A DNA stretch of 32,766 nucleotides, taken from contig JBBRNO010000064.1 in the NCBI GenBank assembly GCA_038230275.1, positions 1 to 32,766 on the forward strand, in the 5' to 3' direction. Positions within the stretch are counted from its first letter, which is position 1, and each line of letters opens with the position of its first letter. Shown here in pieces: positions 8,198 through 17,408 of the stretch. This DNA is from JANXXV01 sp038230275 (lineage in GTDB: Bacteria > Acidobacteriota > Terriglobia > Bryobacterales > Bryobacteraceae). A program made the translations under genes and the position numbers. The notes beneath the pieces are model-generated. The model was not told the DNA's origin and ran no database searches. It worked only from the letters and a program-made list of their open reading frames with translations.

Positions 8198-11100
8198 ATG
8201 CAACATAATCGCCTCTCTTTCACCCTTTTATGGGCGATTGGAATTCCCTCGATCAGCGGTGCCGCACCCACCCATTCCGATCTGGACAACCAGTTCACGC
8301 AGACGGTGAAACCCTTCCTGAACCGCTATTGCATTGGATGCCATGGAGGCGATGCGCCTGCCGCCCAATTCGATCTGCGGACCTATACTTCGGTGGACAC
8401 GGTGGTGCGGGACTATCCCCATTGGGCGCTGCTGCTGGAAAGGCTGAATGCCAATGAGATGCCGCCGAAGCAGGCGCCACAACCTTCCGCTGATGCCCGG
8501 CAAGCGGTGACTGGATGGGTTCAGGCCGTGCGCATGAGCGAAGCACGAAAGAACGCCGGCGACCCTGGTCCGGTGCTGGTACGCCGGCTGAGCAACTCCG
8601 AGTACAACAACACCATCCGCGACCTGACAGGCGTGGATATCCGCCCAACCAGGGAGTTTCCGGTGGACCCTGCCAACCAGGCGGGTTTCGATAATTCCGG
8701 CGAATCGTTGACCATGTCGCCCGCGCTGTTGAACAAGTACTTGCAGGCGGCTCGCGAGGTGGGTGACCACATGGTACTCACGCCGGGCGGATTCAACTTC
8801 GCGCCACATCCGATGCTGGTGGAGACAGACCGGGAGAAGTATACGATCCAGCGGATTGTTGGCTTCTATCAACGCCAGCCTACCGATTACGCGGATTACT
8901 TTCAGGCCGCGTGGCGCTTCAAACACCGCTCTCTATTGGGCAAGCCGCGAGCCACGCTGAACAGCATCGCCCTCGATGCGAAATTGAGTGCGAAGTATTT
9001 ACCCCTGGTCTGGCAGATTCTGGAGGAACCGGCAACGGCGGCGAAACCGGAAGTTGGCCCGGTGGCCAAACTGCAGGCCATGTGGCACGCGCTGCCCGCG
9101 CCTGGCGGAGATGAGCCGGAGATCGTTCGCGCCAGATGCATCGAGATACGCGACTTTTTGGTCCAAATCCGGAACCATACGGCGATGCAGTACACCGCTC
9201 CGAAAGTGGAAGGCTTGAGCGCCACTTCGCAGCCGCTGATGAACTGGAAGCTGAGGGCGTTCGCTTCGCACCGCCGGGATTACGACCACACCGTTCTTCG
9301 AATGGAAGGCGAGCCGGAAGCGGCCGTGCAGGAAATGCCTAAGCATCCGGGCCTGGGGCAGGAAGCGGCATTCCGCGCGACTATCCTGGCGGCGAAAAAT
9401 CGGGCCGGCGATCTGGACCTGGTGATTCCGGCCGGTCAAAGAGCTCAAGTGGAAGCATCGTTCGCGCGGCTTAGTTCTGTATTCCCCGACGCGTTTTACA
9501 TCCGTGAACGCGGACGCTTTTATCCAGACGACTCAGAAGATAAGGGACGCCTGCTAAGCGCGGGCTTCCACAACGTAATGGGATATTTCCGCGACGACAC
9601 GCCGCTGATTGAATTGATCCTCGACGAGAAAGGTAAGAACGAACTGAACAGCTTGTGGGACGAGTTCGATTTCATCGCCGACTTCACGACACGGACCTGG
9701 GTTCAATACTTCTTCAATCAGAGCGGTGAAGTAGAGGGGCATGGCCGCGAATCCGGCAGCGTGCGGCCTTCCGATAAAGCGGTGGCGGCCGCGCCGGTCA
9801 TTTTCGGGCTGCGCGATGCTTATCTGGCCAAGGCCGACGCCAGCGATAATCCCATTGCCATGGAGGCGATTCGCGATCACTTCCAACGGGTCAACACAAC
9901 GATCCGCGGCGTGGAGAAAATGCGAGTGGAAGCGGAACCGCGGCATCTGGAGGCGCTGCTGAAATTTGCGGCGCGCGCGTATCGCAGACCTCTCTCGCAG
10001 TCCGAGCACGACAGCATATTGGCTTATTACCACTCGCTTCGCGACAAAGGCGGATTGACGCACGAAGAGGCAGTACGGGACTCGATTGTCAGCGTGCTGA
10101 TGTCTCCCAAATTTTCTTATCGCATTGATCTGCTGGAAACCTCCTCCAAGAGCGGAAAGACTCTGGCGACCGCGGTCCCGGTGCGGGCGCTATCGGCTTA
10201 CGCCCTGGCCAGCAGGTTGAGTTATTTCCTTTGGTCGAGCATGCCGGACGAGGCGCTGCTGGCGCGGGCCGAGGCGGGCGATCTGCAAAAGCCCAGCGTG
10301 CTTGCCGCACAGGCCCGGCGAATGATGAAGGATGAGCGCGCGCGTGGTCTGGCTATCGATTTTGCGGGCAACTGGTTGGATTTCCGCCGCTTTGAAGAGC
10401 ACAACGCGGTGGATCGCCTGCGCTTCCCCAGTTTCACCAATGAGCTTCGCGAGGCGATGTTTCAGGAGCCGGTGCAGTTTATCGACGATGTGATTCGTAA
10501 CGGCCGATCCGTGCTGGATCTGTTATATGCAAACCGTACATTCGTAAATCCGGTGTTGGCCAAACATTATGGGATGCCTGCGGTGGCGGGCGGCGCCGAG
10601 GATTGGGTGCGGGTGGACGATGCACGGACATACGGACGCGGCGGTCTGCTGGCGATGTCTGTATTTCTTACGCAGAACTCCCCCGGATTGCGGACGAGCC
10701 CGGTGAAGCGTGGATATTGGGTGGCTAAGCGGGTGTTGGGAGACGTGATTCCTCCACCGCCTCCGAATGTGCCGGAGTTGCCGCATGACGAAGCGAAGTT
10801 GGACTTGCCATTGCGCGAGATGCTGGCCAGACACCGGGCAAACCCGAGTTGCGCCGCCTGCCACGCCCGCTTTGATTCTTTCGGGTTGGCGTTTGAAGGG
10901 TACGGCCCCATTGGAGAGACCCGGGCCAACGATTTGGCGGGACGGCCGGTGGATATTCAGGCCGTTTTCCCCGGAGGCAGTCACGGAGCCGGTTTCGACG
11001 GCGTGCAGACCTACATCCGGGAAAAGCGCGAGAAAGACTTCCTCGACAACTTCAGCCGGAAATTGCTGGCGTATGCGCTTGGCCGGACGCTGATGCTTTC

Positions 11101-11242
11101 CGATGAACCGGCTATCGATCGGATGCAAGCCCAACTGGCAGCGAACGGCTACCGGTTTACGGCGTTGGCGGAAACCATTGTCACCAGCCCGCAATTCTTA
11201 TATAAACGTAGTGTGGTTTCCAAAGAACAACGAGGAGATTAG
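8198..11242 (+). CDS. secreted large c-type-cytochrome-like protein, DUF1592/DUF1588 family
   Basis: A 1014-residue exported protein of the family common in Planctomycetes, Verrucomicrobia and Acidobacteria. Signal peptide at residues 1-22 (ending SISGAAPTH). Parts in order: a planctomycete-type cytochrome domain with CIGCH (Cys45, Cys48, His49) and the typical MPPKQAPQP; DUF1587 (RRLSNSEYNNTIRDLTGVD, about 128); a long variable region (about 210-570); DUF1595 (RAYRRPLSQSEHDSI, about 590); DUF1592 (LASRLSYFLWSSMPD, about 670); DUF1588 (GGLLAMSVFLTQNSPGLRTS, about 815), carrying a second heme-type motif CAACH (Cys885, Cys888, His889); and a C-terminal DUF1585 region. Two CxxCH sites imply covalently bound heme and a periplasmic redox role. 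The next gene starts one base after the stop, so the two are translated together. The substrate is not known. Confidence 0.93.
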   Translation: MQHNRLSFTLLWAIGIPSISGAAPTHSDLDNQFTQTVKPFLNRYCIGCHGGDAPAAQFDLRTYTSVDTVVRDYPHWALLLERLNANEMPPKQAPQPSADARQAVTGWVQAVRMSEARKNAGDPGPVLVRRLSNSEYNNTIRDLTGVDIRPTREFPVDPANQAGFDNSGESLTMSPALLNKYLQAAREVGDHMVLTPGGFNFAPHPMLVETDREKYTIQRIVGFYQRQPTDYADYFQAAWRFKHRSLLGKPRATLNSIALDAKLSAKYLPLVWQILEEPATAAKPEVGPVAKLQAMWHALPAPGGDEPEIVRARCIEIRDFLVQIRNHTAMQYTAPKVEGLSATSQPLMNWKLRAFASHRRDYDHTVLRMEGEPEAAVQEMPKHPGLGQEAAFRATILAAKNRAGDLDLVIPAGQRAQVEASFARLSSVFPDAFYIRERGRFYPDDSEDKGRLLSAGFHNVMGYFRDDTPLIELILDEKGKNELNSLWDEFDFIADFTTRTWVQYFFNQSGEVEGHGRESGSVRPSDKAVAAAPVIFGLRDAYLAKADASDNPIAMEAIRDHFQRVNTTIRGVEKMRVEAEPRHLEALLKFAARAYRRPLSQSEHDSILAYYHSLRDKGGLTHEEAVRDSIVSVLMSPKFSYRIDLLETSSKSGKTLATAVPVRALSAYALASRLSYFLWSSMPDEALLARAEAGDLQKPSVLAAQARRMMKDERARGLAIDFAGNWLDFRRFEEHNAVDRLRFPSFTNELREAMFQEPVQFIDDVIRNGRSVLDLLYANRTFVNPVLAKHYGMPAVAGGAEDWVRVDDARTYGRGGLLAMSVFLTQNSPGLRTSPVKRGYWVAKRVLGDVIPPPPPNVPELPHDEAKLDLPLREMLARHRANPSCAACHARFDSFGLAFEGYGPIGETRANDLAGRPVDIQAVFPGGSHGAGFDGVQTYIREKREKDFLDNFSRKLLAYALGRTLMLSDEPAIDRMQAQLAANGYRFTALAETIVTSPQFLYKRSVVSKEQRGD

Positions 11243-11243
11243 G

Positions 11244-12575
11244 ATGCCCAATCGAACGCAGAAATCCACCCGCCGCATTTCCCGCCGCACCGTACTTCGC
11301 GGGGCCGGGGTGACCATGGCCTTGCCGTGGCTGGAATCCATCCCTGCGTTCGGTGAATCCACGTCCACCGGGGTGTTTCCGAAGCGGTTTGCGGCGCTGT
11401 TCATGGGGAACGGCGTGAATGAAGACCATTGGGGCGCCGAAGGCTCCGGCGCCGGGATGCAGTTGAGCAAGACCTTGATGCCGCTGGATCCGCTGAAGCA
11501 TAAGATCAACGTGATTCACGGCCTGTTCCACAAGCGGGCTACCGGCCAGGGCATTCACCCCGCGCAAACGGGCAGCCTGCTTTCCGGCGCGGCCATCCAG
11601 AAGGGCGCCATCATCAAGGCAGGCATCACGGTGGACCAGATGATAGCCAATCGGGTGGGTCAGGATACCGCGCAGTCCAGTATTGTTCTGGCTTGCGAGC
11701 AGCCGATGACCGGGTATCACGAGACCAACTTCTCGATGGCCTATAGCTCGCACATCTCCTGGCAGACTCCGGACTCGCCGGTGCCGAATGAAGTTTATCC
11801 CTCGCTGGCCTTCGACAACCTTTTTGAGAACCGCGGCAGCCTACGCAACATGAGCATTCTGGACCGGGTGAAGGGAGACGCCGAAGCGTTGAGCCGGGCC
11901 ATCAGTTCCGATGACAAGGGCAAACTGGACGAGTATCTGACCAGTGTTCGCGAAGTGGAAAAGCGCGTGGATGGGATGCGGAAGAATAAAGACCAGGCCG
12001 AAGATCTCGCCAAACAACGGAATCGCCCGGTGTTTACGATGGACCGGCCGGCAAACGGCTTGCCGGAAGACCTGCGCGACCATGCGCGGTTGATGTGCGA
12101 CATTATTGCCATCGCGTTTCAGACGGACAAGACGCGTGTGGCGACGCTGCTGTTGGCTCGAGATCTTTCGGCGCTGTATTATCCGTTCCTGGAAGTGCGT
12201 GAAGGGCACCACGGGGCGTCGCACGATAACACGTCCGCCGGTTATGAACGCATCTCGCGTTTCCATTTGAGTCAACTGGCATATCTGGCGACTAAGCTGG
12301 ATGCCATGCCGGAAGGCAGCGGTACGGTGTTGGACAATTCGTGTTTGATGTTCCTGTCGAACATGTGGATTGGCCGGAAGCACGACAACACGAGATTGCC
12401 GCTGGTGCTGGCTGGAGGGCTGGGCGGCACGCTGCAGACTGGACGGACGCTGGACTACTTGAAAGACGGAGATGATAACCGGAAGTTGTGCAGCTTGTAC
12501 CTTTCGATTATGGATCGGATGGGGATTCAGCTGGATCACTTCGGGGATGCCGAGACGAAGCTGCAACGGTTGTAG
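11244..12575 (+). CDS. Tat-exported DUF1552 family protein
   Basis: A 443-residue protein. The start is ATG 11244, preceded by GAGGAG (11232-11237) inside the end of the DUF1592 gene; a longer open frame upstream overlaps that gene by 140 bases and is rejected. The N-terminus has a twin-arginine signal (SRRTVLRGAGVTMALPWLE). The remainder matches the DUF1552 pattern: FPKRFAALFMGNGVNEDHWG, LDPLKHKINVIHGLFHK, QTGSLLSGA, and a C-terminal part with ARDLSALYYPFL, EGHHGASHDN and FLSNMWIGRKHDNTRLPLVLAGG. The fold resembles the DUF1501 and alkaline-phosphatase-like proteins that partner large cytochromes. DUF1592-DUF1552 adjacency is very common, which implies a shared periplasmic pathway. Tat export suggests folding, perhaps with cofactor, before export. 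Catalytic activity is undetermined. Confidence 0.92.
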   Translation: MPNRTQKSTRRISRRTVLRGAGVTMALPWLESIPAFGESTSTGVFPKRFAALFMGNGVNEDHWGAEGSGAGMQLSKTLMPLDPLKHKINVIHGLFHKRATGQGIHPAQTGSLLSGAAIQKGAIIKAGITVDQMIANRVGQDTAQSSIVLACEQPMTGYHETNFSMAYSSHISWQTPDSPVPNEVYPSLAFDNLFENRGSLRNMSILDRVKGDAEALSRAISSDDKGKLDEYLTSVREVEKRVDGMRKNKDQAEDLAKQRNRPVFTMDRPANGLPEDLRDHARLMCDIIAIAFQTDKTRVATLLLARDLSALYYPFLEVREGHHGASHDNTSAGYERISRFHLSQLAYLATKLDAMPEGSGTVLDNSCLMFLSNMWIGRKHDNTRLPLVLAGGLGGTLQTGRTLDYLKDGDDNRKLCSLYLSIMDRMGIQLDHFGDAETKLQRL

Positions 12576-12627
12576 GGTTAACGGTGGAAGAGAAGGCAAT
12601 TCTGTGGCTCTTAGCGGAAAGTAGGCA

Positions 12628-15600
12628 TCAAGCTAAGTCGTGGACGCAATACGCAGCCGGCGGTAGCGCGGCATTCGCTAAATCCAGATGGTGCCTGTGG
12701 TGTGTAAACAACAGCACCTGGGTGTGCTTCGAGAGCGTCTCGAGAGCTCTTAACGCCGCGCTGGCGCGCGCATCGTCGAAGGTCATTAGGACGTCGTCGG
12801 CAATAAATGGAACTGGCCCGTGCGAATCACAGTAGTTCACCACGTATGCTAGGCGCAGAGCCAAGAAGAGCTGATCCCGAGTGGCTTCGCTCATCCCCGC
12901 AACGCCGACCTGCTTCCTTGTGGTGCTGCGAATGCCCACTAACTCGGCGTCGCCCTGGTCGTTCCAATCCACTCGCAGATCTTCAAAGGAAAGGTCAGTC
13001 AGTTGGCGAAACAGCTTGGCCGCGGTCTTCAACAACGAACCTTGGTTTCTCTCGCGGTAACGCTCGACGGCATTCGCAAGGATTCGCGAGGCGAGACGGA
13101 GACGAACGTATTCGCCCGTGAGATTTTCAATCCTGCTGCGCAGGTGCTCGGCATCTTCGGCCGCCTGACCCACGGAACCCGCCTCTTCTTTTTGCTTCAG
13201 CTCCAATCGTGACGCGCCGAGCAACTGATCGCAGTCGGCTTTCTGTTTGCGGCATGCCTCTTCCTGCTGCTGGAGGTGAGCGATCTGGTTCGGCAATTCA
13301 TCCACATTGAGCGCATCGAGATCAACCACTAACTGGGCAATCGTCTCTCCTCCCGTGAAGTCGGCCAGGGTGTCTTCGAGGTCCGATAATTCGCCGCAGA
13401 TCCTACGCCTCTGTGTGTCGTTCTCGATGGATGCGGGCAAACAATCGGGGCCCGCTGCGCCGGCCTCATTGGCAAGATCGATGAGCAAAGCGGCGCAGAC
13501 TGCGGCTTTATCCCGCGAGCGTTGGACCAGTTGCTGCTTTTCTTCCGATTGCTTGACGAACGTCTTGAGAAGATCCCGGTTGGTTCGGTTCTTTTGCAGT
13601 TCGGCATGCAACTTACCAATTGCCGCAAATGGATTGTCAACCGATATCTCAATGTTTGCGGATTCCACCAGACTGCCTGCCTTCAGGCTGAAGTCCGCCT
13701 CATCCTTCGTCAGCTTGCCGATGCGGTCTTCGAGCTTTCCAACCTCATCGATTTTTGTCATCAGCAACGTGATCCGCTCCAGCACGACCTGAACCTCTTC
13801 GGGCGAGGCGTCCCGCCGGACCGGCAGTTTCCCGGTCGCTTCGCTCCACTCAGCCTTCCACGCGGAAAGCGCGCTGTTGGCAGCTTTCAGCCGGTCTTCG
13901 AGATCCGCAATTGCGGCTACGGATCGATGTACATTGGCTTCCAAGGCGGCTTTTCGTTGCCTGAGTTCGGATTGCCGGGACACCGCGCGCTTGGCTTGAG
14001 CGGCGAGTGCCGACAGCGGCGCGACTGGATCGATAGATCCGCCAGAGATGATTTCCAGTTTCGGAAGCAATGCCATTCGGATGCCGAGAATGGATTCCCG
14101 AAGGCCAGCAGCCTTCGCCTGGCGCTGCTGTAATTCGCCTTTCTTCGCCACAATCAAATCGCGTTGCCGCAGCCAGCTCTGCATTTCCAATGGTGTCCGA
14201 GGCGCGATAGAAGATGGGCTCCAGCACAATTCCCATTCTTGCTTTAGCTGCGCGGTTGCGCGCTGTGCCGCTTGCAACTGTAACTCCAAATGTTTCCATT
14301 CTTCTGTCAAGCGCTCCATGTTCACCAGCAAACCAGCCTTTTCGCTGACACGAGCCGCTTCCCGTCGTAATCGGTCGGCGATCCGGTCGCTGGTCTCCAG
14401 GGAAGTTTCGAACGACGAGGCGAGCACTGGTCCGTCCACGGGCAGTGCATTCAGCCACGCCGTTCGGATGGTCTGCCATTTCGAATCGCGGCTGGTTCGG
14501 TTAAACGCGAGATCCTGCTCAGTGGGGACTTCCTGTTCCTGTTTGATCCTTTGCAAATCGCGTTCGACCTGATCCCGGGTAGTGGTGAGCCGAGTCCGCT
14601 CTGCGACGAGTCCCTTTTCTATCGCCGACTGTTCGAGGAATGTATTCTGAAATTCCGCGATAGTTTCGGGAAGCGGCAGCGGCACCGCCGCCAACTGATC
14701 CAACGTACCGTTCCAATCCGGCAAAGCGGAGACGCTTCGTTCCAGTTCGATTTTCAATGCGGCGACTTCGTCCGATTCGGAGGAAAGCTCGGCGTCCAGA
14801 TTGTGGCCGGGCGGCACCATGGCGAGAGCTTCCTCCAGGGCACCGGTGTCTAGAGCTAGCGCGAGACCGGTCAGCTCTTCGTTCGCTCGGCGGAACTCGT
14901 CGCGGGCTTTCTCCAAGTCCCGAATTCCAGCTGCTACGTCCTGATCGACAGCTTTCTTATTCGTGCTTAGGGTGAAGATACGTTTCTGTGCGGGGTCCGG
15001 AATCCGCAGTTCCGAAGCCGTCTCCAGCGGCATCTCCACGCCGATAGACTTCAGCAGCGCGATAGCTTCCGCTCGCGTGGTCTCCAGGCTTTGCTGACGG
15101 CGCGCGCGGTCACCGGCGCCCTTCTCAATGGCGCCGGACTGCTGATACAGGACATCGATTTCGTTCTCGCGCTCGAGTATCCCTAAGGCGACGGGTGTCG
15201 CGTCGATCTTCGCCTGCAGGCCCTCGATGTCCCGCGTTTGCGACGCAGTATCGGACTCAGACCGCCGCAGTTCATCGTAAGCGCTTCGGTATCGACGGGC
15301 AAAATCCTCCGGCAACAGCCGGCCACTATCGTGCTGTTTCAATTGCTCAATGCGCTGCTGTCGCCTGGCCACTAACGGGAAAGCTTGCCGCAGACGGTGC
15401 AGCCGTTGTGCCTCGAGACTCGCTTCGCGAATTTCCCTCTCGAGCTTTTGCGATTGACTCTCGGCTTCCTCCACCGAATCCCGCAATTGCTTATAGCCGC
15501 TGACTAGCAACAACGACTGCTTGATTGCCGCGAGCGACGCCTTCACATCGGCAACGGCCTTGTTGATGAGCGGCCTGGACGCCCCCTTCTTGAAAAGCTC

Positions 15601-16113
15601 TTCGGCGGACTTCTGGAGTTCCGCCTGCACGGTGCGCAGCCGATCGACACCTCCAGCCGCTGCAAAGAGTAGACCGCCGAGATCGCTGCCGCTGGTGAGG
15701 AGCAACTTGCCGCCTTTGGCAATCTCTGCGTGATCGACGCCAAACATCTGATCGAAGAGATCGCGATCCTCGACCGGAAGCAGCGCCGACCACTCCGCGG
15801 GCGGAAAGACCGAATCCGATCCGTCGTTGCGCCGCAGACTGTTGGCGCGGCCTTTCCTGCGCACGACCTTGATCGCGCCGTTTTCCGAGTCCAAGGTCAG
15901 ACCAATTCTCAGATCGTCGTAGGGATGCAGGAAGGCGTCTTTGGTATCCTGCGGAATTCCGTAGAGCCCATTCGACAGAGCGCGCAATGTACTGCTCTTC
16001 CCTGCCTCGTTCGGACCATAGATGATGTGCAGGTTCGCGGATGTGTCCCGCAGGTTCAGCGATTGTCCGGTGAATGGGCCGTAGGCGATCAGGTCCAGGT
16101 TGAGAATTCTCAC
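12628..16113 (-). CDS. YhaN-like AAA ATPase, SbcC/Rad50-type
   Basis: A 1161-residue SMC-like ATPase, the likely partner of the nuclease encoded just upstream. An N-terminal AAA_27-type ATPase half contains Walker A GPNEAGKSS at residues 33-41. A very long heptad-rich coiled coil fills most of residues 170-1000 (many KELEREIRE-like runs). The C-terminal half carries the signature-like region MSEATRDQLFLALRLAYV and a Walker B-like PFIADDVLMTFDD (about 1102-1114), followed by the switch LLFTHHRHH. The start is GTG 16113, in a GTGA overlap with the upstream stop, so the two genes are translationally coupled. By analogy with SbcCD/Rad50-Mre11 the complex would process DNA ends. No zinc-hook CxxC is obvious in the middle. 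Convergent with the DUF1552 gene, 52 bases away. Confidence 0.9.
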   Translation of the reverse strand: MRILNLDLIAYGPFTGQSLNLRDTSANLHIIYGPNEAGKSSTLRALSNGLYGIPQDTKDAFLHPYDDLRIGLTLDSENGAIKVVRRKGRANSLRRNDGSDSVFPPAEWSALLPVEDRDLFDQMFGVDHAEIAKGGKLLLTSGSDLGGLLFAAAGGVDRLRTVQAELQKSAEELFKKGASRPLINKAVADVKASLAAIKQSLLLVSGYKQLRDSVEEAESQSQKLEREIREASLEAQRLHRLRQAFPLVARRQQRIEQLKQHDSGRLLPEDFARRYRSAYDELRRSESDTASQTRDIEGLQAKIDATPVALGILERENEIDVLYQQSGAIEKGAGDRARRQQSLETTRAEAIALLKSIGVEMPLETASELRIPDPAQKRIFTLSTNKKAVDQDVAAGIRDLEKARDEFRRANEELTGLALALDTGALEEALAMVPPGHNLDAELSSESDEVAALKIELERSVSALPDWNGTLDQLAAVPLPLPETIAEFQNTFLEQSAIEKGLVAERTRLTTTRDQVERDLQRIKQEQEVPTEQDLAFNRTSRDSKWQTIRTAWLNALPVDGPVLASSFETSLETSDRIADRLRREAARVSEKAGLLVNMERLTEEWKHLELQLQAAQRATAQLKQEWELCWSPSSIAPRTPLEMQSWLRQRDLIVAKKGELQQRQAKAAGLRESILGIRMALLPKLEIISGGSIDPVAPLSALAAQAKRAVSRQSELRQRKAALEANVHRSVAAIADLEDRLKAANSALSAWKAEWSEATGKLPVRRDASPEEVQVVLERITLLMTKIDEVGKLEDRIGKLTKDEADFSLKAGSLVESANIEISVDNPFAAIGKLHAELQKNRTNRDLLKTFVKQSEEKQQLVQRSRDKAAVCAALLIDLANEAGAAGPDCLPASIENDTQRRRICGELSDLEDTLADFTGGETIAQLVVDLDALNVDELPNQIAHLQQQEEACRKQKADCDQLLGASRLELKQKEEAGSVGQAAEDAEHLRSRIENLTGEYVRLRLASRILANAVERYRERNQGSLLKTAAKLFRQLTDLSFEDLRVDWNDQGDAELVGIRSTTRKQVGVAGMSEATRDQLFLALRLAYVVNYCDSHGPVPFIADDVLMTFDDARASAALRALETLSKHTQVLLFTHHRHHLDLANAALPPAAYCVHDLA

Positions 16114-17348
16114 TGGGCCACGTCCGCGCCCAGGAGGCGATCCATCAATAGCGCTTCGACATCGTTAAGCAATTCGGGCCAGTCGACGGATTCACAACCT
16201 TCCCTTAGATCAACAGGCAGAAACTCCCGCACGGTGGCAACCTCTTGCATTAGCTCATCCACAGGCTGGCCGCTGGTACGAAGTTCATCCAGATAGCTTT
16301 TCAGCTCCGCGATGGGGCCTTCCGGAATAGCCGCGTTTCCTTCTGGCTGCGTGTTGATGACCAGCCTTTCAATCCACACTGAGCTATTGCCAAGATCGAC
16401 GCCGACCGACTGCAATTTTTCGCGCACCGCCTGATGATTGGCGGTGAGCTTGCGATGGACGCTGGTTGCGCCGCTGATGCGGACGCGAATCGCGAGAGTG
16501 AAGCCGGCGTTCTCCGCCATCAACACAGGCAGGCGTATTGCAAAGCGCGTGACGACCTCTTCGGTATCGGCGGCACCCGTCGCGTCAATCTCACAGAGAT
16601 TCCAACGCAGCACATCCAGCGGCATGAATTCACGCGTAATCCGGTGGCGCTCATCCACGCTTACCAGCAAGCAGCCGCGCGGTCCGGCCTCACGAATATG
16701 CCGGCCTTGTACGTTTCCCGGAAAGACCACCGGAGGATCTTCACTGAGCGCTTGCGCGGTGTGAACGTGGCCCAGGGCCCAATATTGATATCCTTTGCCG
16801 GTAAGTTGCGGGAGTGTGCACGGCGCATACGATTCATGCCCCTGCGCGCCGGTGCCACAGGTATGCAGGAGCCCGATGTTGAAGGCGCCGGCAACTGGGT
16901 TGGGATAATCTTCGGACAGGTTATCGCGGACCTCCGCGGTCGGATAGCTCTGACCATGGATGACAACGTTCAGCCCAGTAATGCGTTCGGTGCCGGGTTT
17001 GCGGGAGGAGAATATCTTCACGTTCTCAGGAAAGCGCAGTTCCCTGGTCATTTTGTTCTGGGCGTCATGGTTGCCGGCGATCAGGTATACCGGAATCTTC
17101 GCCTCCCGCAGCCGCGCCATCTGCTTTACGAAGTAGAGGCCGGTTCCGGCATCCTTCCAATCGCCGTCGTAGAGGTCACCCGCAATGAGTACGAAGTCGA
17201 CGGTCTCATCGATTGCGAGCTGGACCAGATTTTCAAATGCCTTGCGGGTGGCGCCGCGAATCTCCTCGACGGGAGCGCCTTCGTAGCGCTCTAAACCGAG
17301 AAGCGGGCTATCCAGATGAATATCGGCGGCGTGTATGAATTTGAACAT
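16110..17348 (-). CDS. YhaO-like metallophosphoesterase (SbcD/Mre11-type exonuclease)
   Basis: A 412-residue calcineurin-like phosphoesterase with the full two-metal motif set: Asp9 and His11 in HAADIHLDSP, Asp58 in LIAGDLYDGDW, Asn93-His94-Asp95 in AGNHDA, then HGQSYP and ALGHVHTAQ. The C-terminal third (about 290-412) is the accessory region usual in YhaO proteins. The family includes DNA double-strand-break nucleases. It overlaps the following YhaN-like gene by four bases (GTGA), the arrangement known for yhaO-yhaN in Bacillus. A TTGAGA/TATTTA promoter candidate lies upstream, in a notably AT-rich gap. The nuclease assignment rests on motifs and pairing. Confidence 0.9.
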   Translation of the reverse strand: MFKFIHAADIHLDSPLLGLERYEGAPVEEIRGATRKAFENLVQLAIDETVDFVLIAGDLYDGDWKDAGTGLYFVKQMARLREAKIPVYLIAGNHDAQNKMTRELRFPENVKIFSSRKPGTERITGLNVVIHGQSYPTAEVRDNLSEDYPNPVAGAFNIGLLHTCGTGAQGHESYAPCTLPQLTGKGYQYWALGHVHTAQALSEDPPVVFPGNVQGRHIREAGPRGCLLVSVDERHRITREFMPLDVLRWNLCEIDATGAADTEEVVTRFAIRLPVLMAENAGFTLAIRVRISGATSVHRKLTANHQAVREKLQSVGVDLGNSSVWIERLVINTQPEGNAAIPEGPIAELKSYLDELRTSGQPVDELMQEVATVREFLPVDLREGCESVDWPELLNDVEALLMDRLLGADVAQ

Positions 17349-17379
17349 TCCAATCCCACTTCAGATTCGGGAAACTATC

Positions 17380-17408
17380 TAAATATTGACTTTCCCAATT
17401 ACTCTCAA
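17380..17408 (-). promoter_or_regulatory. candidate sigma-70-type promoter for the yhaO-yhaN pair
   Basis: On the minus strand TTGAGA (17408-17403) and TATTTA (17385-17380) are separated by 17 bases. The -35 box matches five of six consensus bases, the -10 box only three of six. The 55-base gap is markedly more AT-rich than its surroundings. The -35 box overlaps the stop of the upstream gene. Confidence 0.3.

Noticed and set aside
11103..11243. Longer start for the DUF1552 gene
   Set aside because: It would overlap the DUF1592 gene by 140 bases and bury the twin-arginine signal; ATG 11244 has a good ribosome site.
12488..12835. 115-codon plus-strand frame across the convergent gene ends
   Set aside because: It overlaps both the DUF1552 end and the YhaN end in other frames and has no family resemblance.
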